From positions 69,545 through 133,544 of the forward strand of contig JAJRXF010000188.1 of the NCBI GenBank assembly GCA_024276425.1: DNA of 64,000 bases, in the 5' to 3' direction. Numbering within the stretch: the first letter of the stretch is position 1; each line of letters begins with the position of its first letter. Below are positions 17,227 through 26,441 of this stretch, piece after piece. The notes under the pieces are model-generated. The model had not been told where the DNA came from. It saw only the letters and a program-made list of their open reading frames with translations, and did not search any database. Origin of the DNA: Actinomycetes bacterium. GTDB taxonomy: Bacteria; Actinomycetota; Acidimicrobiia; Acidimicrobiales; SZUA-35. Position numbers and translations under genes: made by a program.

Positions 17227-18611
17227 GAGGCGGTGCCGCCGATCGTGAGTTCTTTGATTCGCAGGGTTGGCACACCGTCTCCAACTGGCACCCCCTGGCC
17301 GTCTTTCCCGCAAGTGCCCGGCGGCCCCATTGCAAAATCGTTGCCGACAGCATCTATGTTGAGCAGAACCTTGGGGCCGTTGCCAATGAGTTGGCCCTCA
17401 CGCAAGGGGCTTGTGATTTTGCCGTTCTCGATCAGGTAAGCCTCAGTCATCCCGAAGACAAAATTTCCCGTAGCCGTGTTGACCTGGCCACCACCGAGTT
17501 TGGCCACATACACGCCTTTCTCGACTCCAGCGATTATCTCCTCGGGGCTTGACTTGCCGGGAGCTAGATAGGTGTTGCTCATCCGAACCATCGGTAGATG
17601 CCGGTAGCTCTGCCGCCTGCCATTGCCCGAACTTTCCCGGCCTTGTTCGCGAGCCCGATTGCCGTCCCACATGTAATCCTTGAGTACGCCTTCCTCGATA
17701 AGCACGTTCCGCTTCGCTGGGTGACCCTCATCGTCGATGGCGAACCGACCCCATTCCTTGGCCATGGTCCCGTCATCAACAAGGGTGACCAATGGCGAAG
17801 CCACCATTTCACCAACCCGCCCGGTAAAGGCCGATGCCCCCTTCTTAACCAGGTCGGCTTCCAGACCATGGCCACAGGCCTCGTGAAACAGAACCCCACC
17901 TGAGCCGGGGCCGATCACCACCACATGGGTTCCCGAGGGTGCAGGGCTGGCCTCCAACTTGGTCAGGGCCCGATTGGCGGCGTCCTTAGCCATCTGCTCA
18001 ACATTGAAACTCTCAAACAGTTCGTAGCCAACGGACAGGCCAGCCGATTCATATCCCGTCTGTAGGCCAGTGTCTGCCTGGGCCACGCAGGTGACGGCGA
18101 AATTCGTGTGAGTCTGCTCGTCGCTGGCTAAGAGTCCCTGGGAGTTGGCTACCAGAATTTTCCGGTAGCTATCACCCACCCTGGCGCTCACCTGAGTAAT
18201 GGATTCACTGACCTCTCGAGCGAACTGGTCGGCCATGCGAACCAGTCGAACTTTTTCCTCTTTGGCTACCGAACTGGGTTTGATGGCAACGGGTCCAGGA
18301 GTACTTGCCTGGGCCCGGATCTCGACAACGACCGGCCCGGCCTCCGGTTTTCTTGCGACGTCAGCCGCGGCTTGGGCCGCCTCCAGCAAACTCCGCTCGG
18401 ATAAGTCTGCGGTGTGGGCAAAACCAGTAGTTTCCCCGGAAATGACTCGGATTCCGGCTCCCTGATCTCGGCTTGAAGAAAGGCTTTCGACCCGCCCATC
18501 GTCGAGACTAACGCCCGTACGAGTGACATCTTCGACGAATACCTCAGCGAAGTCAGCCCCACCCTGCAGTGCCGTTGCCAGTACCCGTTGTAAAATCTCG
18601 GTTTCGATCAC
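17223..18611 (-). CDS. tldD: TldD-family zinc metalloprotease
   Basis: 462 residues. It carries the zinc-binding motif HEACGHGLEAD (HExxxH) after VVVIGPGSGGVLF, the substrate-groove segments YRHLPMVRMSNTYL and GGQVNTATGNFVFG, and the C-terminal GPPGTCGKDGQGVPVG. Known TldD/TldE complexes degrade peptides and remove leaders from microcins. No small modified-peptide precursor is visible beside the pair. A GTG at 18611 is the start. It diverges from dxs across about 210 bp. Confidence 0.93.
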   Translation of the reverse strand: MIETEILQRVLATALQGGADFAEVFVEDVTRTGVSLDDGRVESLSSSRDQGAGIRVISGETTGFAHTADLSERSLLEAAQAAADVARKPEAGPVVVEIRAQASTPGPVAIKPSSVAKEEKVRLVRMADQFAREVSESITQVSARVGDSYRKILVANSQGLLASDEQTHTNFAVTCVAQADTGLQTGYESAGLSVGYELFESFNVEQMAKDAANRALTKLEASPAPSGTHVVVIGPGSGGVLFHEACGHGLEADLVKKGASAFTGRVGEMVASPLVTLVDDGTMAKEWGRFAIDDEGHPAKRNVLIEEGVLKDYMWDGNRAREQGRESSGNGRRQSYRHLPMVRMSNTYLAPGKSSPEEIIAGVEKGVYVAKLGGGQVNTATGNFVFGMTEAYLIENGKITSPLREGQLIGNGPKVLLNIDAVGNDFAMGPPGTCGKDGQGVPVGDGVPTLRIKELTIGGTAS

Positions 18612-18727
18612 CTGGTCGAGGGTAGCCGCCAGTCAAGGGGCCATTGATCTTCGTTCCGGAGACAATAGCTACCTTGAGCCTCTCTCATACCTCTGAGAAG
18701 CTACGAGAGCCCAAGGCAGACTACAGT

Positions 18728-18756
18728 TTGACGCACGACGAGCATTCCTTCCGATA
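18728..18756 (+). promoter_or_regulatory. dxs: Possible dxs promoter
   Basis: TTGACG (18728-18733), 17-bp spacer, then CCGATA (18751-18756) or CGATAG one base on, about 70 bp before the dxs ATG. The -35 match is good and the -10 weak; position is the main support. Confidence 0.3.
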
Positions 18757-18824
18757 GCGTTGCCCGCGCACCAGTCATCTGTGCCCCCTGGCACCGCACC
18801 AAGCACTATCTATTAGGTCCCTGA

Positions 18825-20675
18825 ATGATCCTGGAAACCATCAATGGCCCCTCCGACCTGAAGACCCTCACTCCCGCACAACTTGATCTTCTGTGCACGG
18901 AGATCCGAGAGTTTATTGTCGACGCCATCAACCACAGCCCATCGGGCGGCCACCTCGGGTCAAATCTCGGTGTGGTCGAGTTAACGTTAGCCCTTCATCG
19001 GACCCTCGAAACCCCCAATGACGTCCTGTTGTGGGACACCGGCCATCAGACCTACGTTCACAAAATGTTGACCGGTCGAACGGGTAGATTTGAGTCTCTT
19101 CGTCAAGAGGGTGGCCTCTCCGGGTACCCGAGCCAGGCCGAGTCCCCCTATGACTGGATCGAGAACTCCCATGCTTCCACGGTGTTGTCCTACGCCCATG
19201 GTCTAGCGACCGCCTTTGAAACCCAGGGCATCGATGATCGTCGGGTAGTGGCCGTCATTGGTGACGGCTCACTGACTGGGGGGATGGCCTATGAGGGACT
19301 AAACAACCTCGGGCACTCTGGTCGCGATGTCACCGTCATACTCAATGACAACGGCCGATCGTATGCACCAACGGTCTCGCTCCTGTCGGAAAGTCTGGTG
19401 AAAATCCGGAATAATCCGATCTACATGCAGCGGCAACGTCGCTTGGAGGCCTTCACCGAAAAATTGCCGGTAATTGGCAAGGCATCAATGCTTGGCCTCC
19501 AGGCATCCAAGGCGGCAATCCGAGAAGCTCTCGAACCACGACCCTTCTTTGAAACCCTTGGGGTTCGCTATATGGGCCCTTTCGATGGTCATGACATCGA
19601 CGAGATCGAGACTGCACTCGAGAATGCCCTGCAATTCAAGGGACCGGTCGTTGTTCACGTCATGACCAATAAGGGTAGGGGATATGCCCCAGCCGAAAAT
19701 GACCCAATCAAGAACATGCACGACATGGGCGGCATCAAGCCGGGCAGTTATACCGAGGCATTCACCGAGACCATGGTCAAGCTCGGCGAAGAGTTCCCCC
19801 AACTCGTGGCCGTTACCGCCGCCATGCCCGACTCAACCGGGCTCCTCCCCTTCCGGGAACGTTTTCCCGATCGATGCTTCGACGTCGGAATCGCCGAGCA
19901 GCACGCAGTAACGGCCGCTGCCGGGATGGCCATGGGTGGACTTCGCCCGGTCGTGGCCCTCTATTCAACCTTCCTGAGTCGGGCCTTTGATCAGGCAAAC
20001 CTCGATGTTGGCCTCCATGCCCAACCAGTGATCTTTTGTCTCGATCGAGCGGGTGTTACTGGCGATGACGGTCCGTCCCATCACGGGATCCTCGATCTGG
20101 TTTTGCTTTCCAAAGTTCCTGGCATGACCATCTTCTGCCCATCGTCGTATCAAGAACTTGGACAGATGTTGACCGATGCTATGACAATCACCGATGGTCC
20201 AGTTTCTATCCGGTGGCCCAAGACCTCGGCCCCTTCAGTAGAAGAGAGCCGGGTGGGAAGTGGTTTGCGCGGCCGAAAAACTCGCGCCGGGTCTGGCGTG
20301 TGCATCATTGGAATTGGAAAAATGCTCGTAGCGGCCGAAAATGCGGCCGAACTTCTCCTAGCCGATGGAATCGAGGCCACGGTGTGGGACCCTCGGGTGG
20401 TCAAGCCACTACCCCAAGAAATGTTGGACGACGCGGCGGAACACGAACTTGTTGTTTCAATCGAGGACGGCCTGCGCCATGGTGGAATTGGCAACATGAT
20501 TGCCGACGCCGTGCGTGGTTCGGGAACCCAGGTCCGGGTTCTCGGAGTACCCTCGGAGTTCATTCCTCAAGCTAATGCCGACGACATCTTGAGCCAACTG
20601 GGTCTTGATGGCCAGGGGGTAGCGGCCGAAATTCGTCTTCTTCTTGGCCGCAAAAGGGACTCACCGTCCCCCTAA
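18825..20675 (+). CDS. dxs: 1-deoxy-D-xylulose-5-phosphate synthase
   Basis: 616 residues. It condenses pyruvate and glyceraldehyde-3-phosphate with thiamine diphosphate, the first step of the MEP isoprenoid pathway. Signatures: the substrate His in SGGHLGSNLG, the TPP motif GDGSLTGGMAYEGLN closing with LNDNGRSYAPT, the catalytic Glu in GIAEQHAVTAAAG, and DRAGVTGDDGPSHHG. Length matches the family. It stands alone on the plus strand, and its stop codon directly abuts the stop of the convergent GGDEF-EAL gene with no intergenic base. Confidence 0.97.
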   Translation: MILETINGPSDLKTLTPAQLDLLCTEIREFIVDAINHSPSGGHLGSNLGVVELTLALHRTLETPNDVLLWDTGHQTYVHKMLTGRTGRFESLRQEGGLSGYPSQAESPYDWIENSHASTVLSYAHGLATAFETQGIDDRRVVAVIGDGSLTGGMAYEGLNNLGHSGRDVTVILNDNGRSYAPTVSLLSESLVKIRNNPIYMQRQRRLEAFTEKLPVIGKASMLGLQASKAAIREALEPRPFFETLGVRYMGPFDGHDIDEIETALENALQFKGPVVVHVMTNKGRGYAPAENDPIKNMHDMGGIKPGSYTEAFTETMVKLGEEFPQLVAVTAAMPDSTGLLPFRERFPDRCFDVGIAEQHAVTAAAGMAMGGLRPVVALYSTFLSRAFDQANLDVGLHAQPVIFCLDRAGVTGDDGPSHHGILDLVLLSKVPGMTIFCPSSYQELGQMLTDAMTITDGPVSIRWPKTSAPSVEESRVGSGLRGRKTRAGSGVCIIGIGKMLVAAENAAELLLADGIEATVWDPRVVKPLPQEMLDDAAEHELVVSIEDGLRHGGIGNMIADAVRGSGTQVRVLGVPSEFIPQANADDILSQLGLDGQGVAAEIRLLLGRKRDSPSP

Positions 20676-22073
20676 CTACTGGCCGCTAACCCGTTCGCTA
20701 ATTGCTTTGGCCAGCTTCGCTCGCTCGAGGACGCCCCGAAGGTCGCTGGCAATTTCCTCGGCTGGTGCCGGACGGCCGAACAAGAAGCCCTGAATGAGGT
20801 CACAGCCAAGTTCAGCCAATATTTCTGCCTGGTACTCAGTCTCCACCCCTTCAGCTATCACCGCACACTCAAGTTGATGGGCCAGACTAATCAGAGAACC
20901 CACAATGATCTTGTCTTCCTCGGCTAGGCCGAGTCCACCAACCAGAACGCGGGGCAACCGGATCACGTCGAAGCGACAACGTCGCAGAAGGTCCGGAGAC
21001 CCAAAGCCCACTCCAAATCCTTCCAGCGCAATTCCGACCCCTTCAGCCTTGACTTGCTGTAGAGCGGGCCACATTAGATGGAGCTGCACACCAGCCGTCC
21101 CTCCATTCACGTCAATCAGGATCTGGTTCGGCCGGACTCCAAGATCGACGATGGCCGAAGTCACAGAGCGGGCGAATCGAGAGTCCAATACGAAGGACGG
21201 GTCAAGGTTCATGGCGCAAAAGAGATTCGGTTGGCCAAGCTTTCGATCCCACTCGGCTACATGGGCGATTGTTTCCCGCAAAATCCAAGCGTGCAGTGGT
21301 ACGACAATAGGCGATGACCTAAGGGCCTCAAGGAAAAGTCCGGGGCCGATGAGTTCTGCGCCAGCGATGCCAGCATCGGGCGATAGCCAGCGCAGGAACG
21401 ACTCGAATCCAACCAGAGCACCCGTTGGTAGGGAGACAATGGGCTGGAAGAACATCTGGAACTCTTCGTTGTCGAAAGCCTGCTGGAGCCGCACCGCTAA
21501 GACCTCGGGAAGGCGGCTCCGGCCGTAGGATTCCTGCCGGATTACCAGATCAACCGATTCAGCTCTTGCCTCGACCAGGGTGGCCTCAAGATCAACAAGA
21601 AGAACTCGCTCATTCGACTCTGATTCACAAAGCAAACCAGCAACCGTCACCTCAAGGGGAACAACGAATGACTCGAAGGAAACCTGCTCGGGAAGGGCCG
21701 TCGACAACTCATCGGCTACTCGTCGAACGTCATCATTGCCAAATACCCCGGGCCACATGACGGCAAACTCTGAACCAAGATAACGAGCAATCTGACCCCG
21801 ATTGCCAACCGAGGTGGCTAGCGAGTCGGCAACCGCCTGCAGCACCTCATCCCCCACAGCACTGCCGTAACCAGCATTGATCTTGGTCAGGTTGGAAACG
21901 CTAAAAAGAAAGAGTGCGCAACGATCCCCAGTGCGGCGATTGCGCTCAAGTTGGTTCGACAGCCATGTCTCGAACTGCCAACGGTCGGGAAGCCCTGTCA
22001 AGGCATCGATGTGTCTGTCATCTCTGTCTTGAATGGCGAGATGTCCACTCGGTGACGCCCGATGGATGCTCAT
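20676..22073 (-). CDS. Degenerate GGDEF-EAL protein
   Basis: 465 residues, no membrane helix. GGDEF-like domain (about 20-150): begins DALTGLPDRWQFE, but the signature is YLGSEF instead of GGDEF, so cyclase activity is unlikely. EAL domain (about 190-450): the signature is ESF in FESFLRW (224-228), the ExTE glutamates are replaced (LIDVNGG), the DDFG metal site reads EGFG (351-354) and the substrate Lys is Arg (IRLPR). Only N289 and the AEGVE Glu remain. It is probably a c-di-GMP-binding or protein-contact module rather than an enzyme (inference). Confidence 0.88.
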   Translation of the reverse strand: MSIHRASPSGHLAIQDRDDRHIDALTGLPDRWQFETWLSNQLERNRRTGDRCALFLFSVSNLTKINAGYGSAVGDEVLQAVADSLATSVGNRGQIARYLGSEFAVMWPGVFGNDDVRRVADELSTALPEQVSFESFVVPLEVTVAGLLCESESNERVLLVDLEATLVEARAESVDLVIRQESYGRSRLPEVLAVRLQQAFDNEEFQMFFQPIVSLPTGALVGFESFLRWLSPDAGIAGAELIGPGLFLEALRSSPIVVPLHAWILRETIAHVAEWDRKLGQPNLFCAMNLDPSFVLDSRFARSVTSAIVDLGVRPNQILIDVNGGTAGVQLHLMWPALQQVKAEGVGIALEGFGVGFGSPDLLRRCRFDVIRLPRVLVGGLGLAEEDKIIVGSLISLAHQLECAVIAEGVETEYQAEILAELGCDLIQGFLFGRPAPAEEIASDLRGVLERAKLAKAISERVSGQ

Positions 22074-22206
22074 GACCGCTCCCTTGTCTTCAGTGTCTGT
22101 CTCCTAATGCTTCTCGCTACCCATCGGCTCCGCAGCCCGATCCATGAGGTCAAAGCACTGATCGGGGAGATCCGCACAGCTCCAAAGACTCGGGTCACCA
22201 CTCCAG

Positions 22207-23040
22207 CTAGCGTCGCTCGCTCTTTGGCTTGCGGACTCGCATCAGGACCTCTTGGACAACACTGGCCTTTTGCTCGCCGTCGGCAGAGAAAAGGTTGCCA
22301 ACCGTCAGCCCCCTGGCCCCAACAAGCCCATGACAGTCCACATCGGCCAACAACCAATCGTTGGCATCGATGTCGCGTTGGAAGTAGAGGGAGTGATCAA
22401 GGCTGGCGTTCACGAATGTGGTCCGTGCCAGTCCGCGATCTGTGACGTGAAGTGGGTGAGAGGCACGAACGACGCTTGTGACCACCGAGTCGGAGAAGAA
22501 GGCCGTTGCACAGGCATGAAGTTGGGGGTCATCGGGAAGGGTTTGGCTCAGTCGGATCCAGATTGCGCTATGGCCGGGCTCAAGGGCGGCAACCCGTCGT
22601 TCGATCATGGATCCCCAGCCCAAATCCTCCGCTATGTCTTGGGGCAGGACCAGATTGGGTGGGAGTTGTTGGATCTGGACGTCGGCCTCGTCCTCCTCGA
22701 TCTGAAAACTGCAGGACAGGTTGAGGATCGCGCCGCCGGACTGCCTGGCGACCACGCGTCTGGTGGTAAAGGATCGGCCGTTACGAATTCGGTCCACCTC
22801 GAAGCGAACCGGCTCTTCGTGGGTTCCGCGGCGGATGAAATAGGCGTGGAGTGAATGCACTCGGTGTTCAGGATCAACCGTGTGCTGGGCTGCGCGTAGA
22901 GCCTGGGAAACGACCTGGCCACCAAAAAGTCCACCCCAGGGATAGCGGACGGTCTCGCCAACGAAGGTGTCCGGGCCGTGCGGTTCGAGCCGTAGCAACT
23001 CAAGAAAGGAGATGTCGGAGATCGTTCGTTCGTTAGCCAT
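22207..23040 (-). CDS. tesB: Acyl-CoA thioesterase II (TesB)
   Basis: About 277 residues, forming two hotdog folds. It hydrolyses acyl-CoA to free acid and CoA. Typical motifs are YPWGGLFGGQVVSQALRAA, HSLHAYFIRRG, LDHSLYFQRD (second-domain Asp region) and the catalytic Gln in ADGEQKASVVQEVLMR. The start at 23040 (MANERTISD) is chosen; a 14-codon upstream extension reads as intergenic. Divergent from the M15 peptidase gene. It fits the lipid-metabolic flavour of the window (FabH-like, GlpD, acyl-CoA dehydrogenase). Confidence 0.9.
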   Translation of the reverse strand: MANERTISDISFLELLRLEPHGPDTFVGETVRYPWGGLFGGQVVSQALRAAQHTVDPEHRVHSLHAYFIRRGTHEEPVRFEVDRIRNGRSFTTRRVVARQSGGAILNLSCSFQIEEDEADVQIQQLPPNLVLPQDIAEDLGWGSMIERRVAALEPGHSAIWIRLSQTLPDDPQLHACATAFFSDSVVTSVVRASHPLHVTDRGLARTTFVNASLDHSLYFQRDIDANDWLLADVDCHGLVGARGLTVGNLFSADGEQKASVVQEVLMRVRKPKSERR

Positions 23041-23140
23041 GATTCCTGATGGATAGCACCAACCGCTAGTGTCTGCCATCATGGTCAGTCCGAGATCCGC
23101 TCGACGCTCATTTTCTCATCCTGGACTGGCTGGGCCAGTA

Positions 23141-24037
23141 ATGGCCTTAACAAAGAAGAAGATGACCAAGAGGGGCCTCCTCGTTGGCGCCGCCCTCTCG
23201 CTTGTTGGCGCGGCCTGCTCCCCCGGCTCAACCCCATTAGCGCAAGAAACCTCTGTCGAGCCAGCGACGACCGCCGCCACCGAGGCTCCAGCGGTAGCGA
23301 CAACCACCACTCAACCGTCGATCACCGGACTCCCGATAACCAGCCCCGACTGGCTTTACACCCGCGTATTGGAGACCACTCCAAACGGGTTCGCGGCGGC
23401 CCAGCCAACCCCAGCAGAACTCATCGATCGAAAGCTTCCACCGCGAGAAATTCTTCCTCTCCCCACATCAGAGGATTTTAAGGCCACAATCAGCCCCTTC
23501 GACGGCGAGCCCCTGGCTCGCTCAACCTGGAATGAGGATTGCCCGGTTAGTTCCTCAGAGCTTCGCTATATCACCGTGACGTTCTGGGGTTTCGATGAGC
23601 GGCCTCACCTTGGCGAGATGGTTCTCAACCAAGACGTCGCTCTCGATGTTGTTCGAGTCTTCCGAACCATCTACGAAGCTCGCTTCCCCATTGAGGAAAT
23701 GCGCATAACCGAGCCCTGGGAACTCGATGCTCCTCCAACCGGAGATGGTAACAATTCGGCCAGTTTCGTATGCCGGGCAGTAACCGGCGGAAACAAGTTC
23801 TCCCAACATGCCTTCGGGCTCGCCATCGACATCAATCCATTTCACAATCCGTATCACAAGAACGACGTCGTTTTGCCGGAACTCGCTACTGCCTATCTCG
23901 ATCGTGACCAACGACTTGATGGCATGCTTTTCGCCGACAGCACACCGGTTGAGGCCTTTGCCGAAATTGGATGGGGATGGGGCGGTCAATGGAACTCACT
24001 GAAGGACTACCAACACTTCTCCAGCACAAACCGCTGA
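23141..24037 (+). CDS. M15-family D,D-carboxypeptidase-like lipoprotein
   Basis: About 298 residues. The N-terminus KKKMTKRG plus a hydrophobic run ends in LVGAAC, a plausible lipobox, so the protein is probably an exported lipoprotein. A Thr/Ala-rich linker follows. The C-terminal half has the VanY/M15 zinc signature SQHAFGLAIDINP (HxxxxxxD) and a final WGGQWNSLKDYQHF with the third zinc His. Such enzymes cut D-amino-acid bonds in peptidoglycan peptides. Candidate starts are at 23069, 23141 and 23162; 23141 leaves a normal signal peptide. It diverges from tesB. Confidence 0.83.
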   Translation: MALTKKKMTKRGLLVGAALSLVGAACSPGSTPLAQETSVEPATTAATEAPAVATTTTQPSITGLPITSPDWLYTRVLETTPNGFAAAQPTPAELIDRKLPPREILPLPTSEDFKATISPFDGEPLARSTWNEDCPVSSSELRYITVTFWGFDERPHLGEMVLNQDVALDVVRVFRTIYEARFPIEEMRITEPWELDAPPTGDGNNSASFVCRAVTGGNKFSQHAFGLAIDINPFHNPYHKNDVVLPELATAYLDRDQRLDGMLFADSTPVEAFAEIGWGWGGQWNSLKDYQHFSSTNR

Positions 24038-24055
24038 TCTGACCCCATACTGCCC

Positions 24056-25726
24056 CTAGCCCGACAGTTCGGTCATCGACCCATGATTCATCTCAACCGT
24101 TCTGGTAAACCGAATAGCCTCCCGAAATGCTCGATCGTGGGAGACCACTATCAGGGTCCCGTCGAACAGGCCCAAAGCCTCCTCTAATTGTTCTATTGCG
24201 GCTAGATCCAGATGGTTGGTTGGTTCATCAAGAATGAGAGTGTTGACCCCATGCTGTTGAAATTGAGCTAGACAGACCCTGGTCCGCTCACCCGGAGAAA
24301 GCTGACTGGGCGGTCGCTCAACATGGTCGGGCCCCAGACCAAACTTGGCCAGAATTGACCGTGCCTCGCCGACGCGAGCAGCGGTCTGGTCACAAAACTG
24401 TTCAAGCAACGGTCCTGGGCCATCCAGGTTAGTGCGAGCCTGGTCCATCTGCCCAAGGACCACCGAGCGTCCTAAGCGCTGGGTTCCCCGATCGGGGGCC
24501 GATTGTCCGAAGAGGAGGCGAATAAGCGAGGTCTTTCCCGACCCGTTGGGACCGGTGATTAGCAGACGATCGCCAGCCTGGAGGAGCAAGGAGACGGGCC
24601 CAAGACGAAACTCTCCATATCTCACCTCAACCCGGTCTAGTTGGGCCACCAGATCTCCCGAACGAGTGGCGCTACCAATACGAAACTGAAGCTGCCACCT
24701 CCGCCAAGGTTTGTCGACTACCTCGAGTCGATCCATAGCATGGTCCAGCCGGCTCGCCTTTGACATGGTCTTCTCCGTTCGCTCCAGACGGGCATTCCGC
24801 AGCGATTTGTCATTGTCGGGGTGATTCTTGGCCGCGGCAATGCCCTTAGTCATCCGTCGGTCGACCTCCACCCTTTGCCGTATCAAATGGTCTCGTCTGG
24901 ATTCGAACTGTTGAAACTGCTCAGCCTCTCGTCTTTGAGCGACGGCCTTTTGGTGTAGATAGCTTTCCCAATCGCCAAGGAAGAAACTGGCCGAGTGAGT
25001 GTGGGAGTCCAGCTCAATCACCCCATTGACTACAGTCTTCATGAACTTTCGGTCATGGGAGACCACCACGAAGGGCCTATCAATGTCGGTGAGGAACCCT
25101 TCAAGAATCTCAAGCCCTTCGCGGTCCAGGTCATTCGTTGGTTCATCCAACAACAAGATGTCAAAGTTGGAAAGCAGCACGATGGCCAAGCCCACTTTGG
25201 CCTGCTCTCCTCCCGATAGAGATCCAACGAGTCGATCCTGGTCGAGTGCGCCGAGCCCAACCTGGCCAAATACATCCCCACATCGGTGCTCAAGGTCAGC
25301 CCCACCGAGATCTAGCCAGCGCTGCAGCGCTCGGTCATAGCGACTGCTCTGCTTCTCGTTCAAAGGTTCCCCACTGCTCAGGGCCAGGGTTGCCCGATGA
25401 AGTTCTGTTGCCGCAGCTTCAACCCCCGTGCGGGCCCGAATGAGCGACCCCAAACTGAGCCTGTGTTCCTCAGGACCATGCAGAAGCTCTTGGCGAAGAA
25501 GGCCAACGACACACGACGATGGGATGACCACGGCCGAGCCGTTTGATGGTTCGAGGTCCTTTGCCAGGAGCCGGAGAAGAGTCGATTTGCCTATTCCATT
25601 GGGGCCAACCAATCCGAGCCGATCGCCATGACCAATGGTGCGGCTGAACGAACCAACGATCAGTTCGCCGGCGCGGCGAAATTCGAGTGATGTGGCCACC
25701 AGTTGGGCCGCGTGCGAGTAAGCCAT
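24056..25726 (-). CDS. ABC-F family ATPase
   Basis: 556 residues with two ATP-binding cassettes and no membrane domain. Cassette 1: GPNGIGKST, LSGGEQ, LLLDEPTNDLD. Cassette 2: GPNGSGKTS, LSPGERT, LILDEPTNHLD. The linker between them (about residues 240-330) is a charged helical hairpin typical of ABC-F proteins acting at the ribosomal E site, either as antibiotic-protection factors or as translation factors. Which applies cannot be told from sequence alone. A perfect 19-bp hairpin lies about 110 bp upstream of the start, in the probable leader, raising the possibility of attenuation control as seen for some resistance ABC-F genes. Confidence 0.93.
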   Translation of the reverse strand: MAYSHAAQLVATSLEFRRAGELIVGSFSRTIGHGDRLGLVGPNGIGKSTLLRLLAKDLEPSNGSAVVIPSSCVVGLLRQELLHGPEEHRLSLGSLIRARTGVEAAATELHRATLALSSGEPLNEKQSSRYDRALQRWLDLGGADLEHRCGDVFGQVGLGALDQDRLVGSLSGGEQAKVGLAIVLLSNFDILLLDEPTNDLDREGLEILEGFLTDIDRPFVVVSHDRKFMKTVVNGVIELDSHTHSASFFLGDWESYLHQKAVAQRREAEQFQQFESRRDHLIRQRVEVDRRMTKGIAAAKNHPDNDKSLRNARLERTEKTMSKASRLDHAMDRLEVVDKPWRRWQLQFRIGSATRSGDLVAQLDRVEVRYGEFRLGPVSLLLQAGDRLLITGPNGSGKTSLIRLLFGQSAPDRGTQRLGRSVVLGQMDQARTNLDGPGPLLEQFCDQTAARVGEARSILAKFGLGPDHVERPPSQLSPGERTRVCLAQFQQHGVNTLILDEPTNHLDLAAIEQLEEALGLFDGTLIVVSHDRAFREAIRFTRTVEMNHGSMTELSG

Positions 25727-25833
25727 TGCAAATCCTTCGACGAGAGACGGTCATGGATGGCGCTTACTTCACCCAACAGACCCTAGCCATTGGCGAGGAA
25801 TCCCGCCAAGGGGTTTCCGGGGAATCATGTTCG

Positions 25834-25875
25834 TTGGCGCGGTTGCGACCCATGAATGGGTCGCAACCGCGCCAA
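25834..25875. promoter_or_regulatory. Perfect 19-bp stem-loop in the ABC-F leader
   Basis: Left arm 25834-25852 (TTGGCGCGGTTGCGACCCA), loop TGAA, right arm 25857-25875, with no mismatch. It lies between the divergent ABC-F gene and the small membrane protein gene. There is no U-tract on either side, so it is more likely a structured leader, a factor-dependent terminator or an operator than a simple terminator. No supported gene lies elsewhere in the 340-bp gap 25727-26068. Confidence 0.8.
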
Positions 25876-26068
25876 GGAACTTCTAGATGTGGGCATTTGT
25901 ACATCTCGGATGGCTTGCCACCTTGTGGGGACCAAAGGCCCTAGCACTACCCCAGCGAACCTTTGGTACGCTCTGCCGGGTGCACCGCACTCGCCTCCTC
26001 CGTCCTCCGCAGCTCCATCAACCGCAGTTTTTGACCGCGCAGCTACTGACCGCGTCTGCAGTGGCCCG

Positions 26069-26404
26069 ATGATCAGCGCACAGCTACTAGCCTCCTCCAG
26101 TTTCTCGATCTATCTCGCTGTTTTGGCAGCAGCAGCCATAGCCGTGGTCGTTCTTAGCCCACGGCTACGACGTCCCCATGATCGGCTTGAGACCTCTTGG
26201 CTTGACGCCTGGCTAAAGGCCGGGATCATCATTGTGTTGGTAGTAACAGTCACAGTGGTGATACCAAATGCCGTGCTGACGAGCGGGCCAGTGTCGAAGA
26301 TGGACCGAATTGTCCAAGATATTATTGGAGTTTCGTTCTGGGCTGGTGGCCTTCTCGCTGTGCTCGGCGGGATGTGGTGGGCTCACAAAGAGTCGAGAAT
26401 CTGA
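26069..26404 (+). CDS. Small three-helix membrane protein
   Basis: 111 residues from the ATG at 26069 (MISAQLLASSSFSIYLAVLA). Three hydrophobic helices are visible (about residues 12-30, 50-70 and 88-104), separated by short loops with LRRPHDRLE and KMDRIVQD. The frame is open for 71 codons upstream, but those codons are Pro/Ser-rich and unlike a protein. No family is recognised. It precedes the quinone oxidoreductase gene by 37 bp on the same strand and may be co-transcribed with it. Confidence 0.6.
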   Translation: MISAQLLASSSFSIYLAVLAAAAIAVVVLSPRLRRPHDRLETSWLDAWLKAGIIIVLVVTVTVVIPNAVLTSGPVSKMDRIVQDIIGVSFWAGGLLAVLGGMWWAHKESRI

Positions 26405-26441
26405 ATTCGACCAGCTCGCTCCTGGCTGCCAACATGGCCCG

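Noticed and set aside
25887-26072. 61-codon frame downstream of the 19-bp hairpin
   Set aside because: No ribosome-binding site and no convincing composition; its end overlaps the better start of the small membrane protein.
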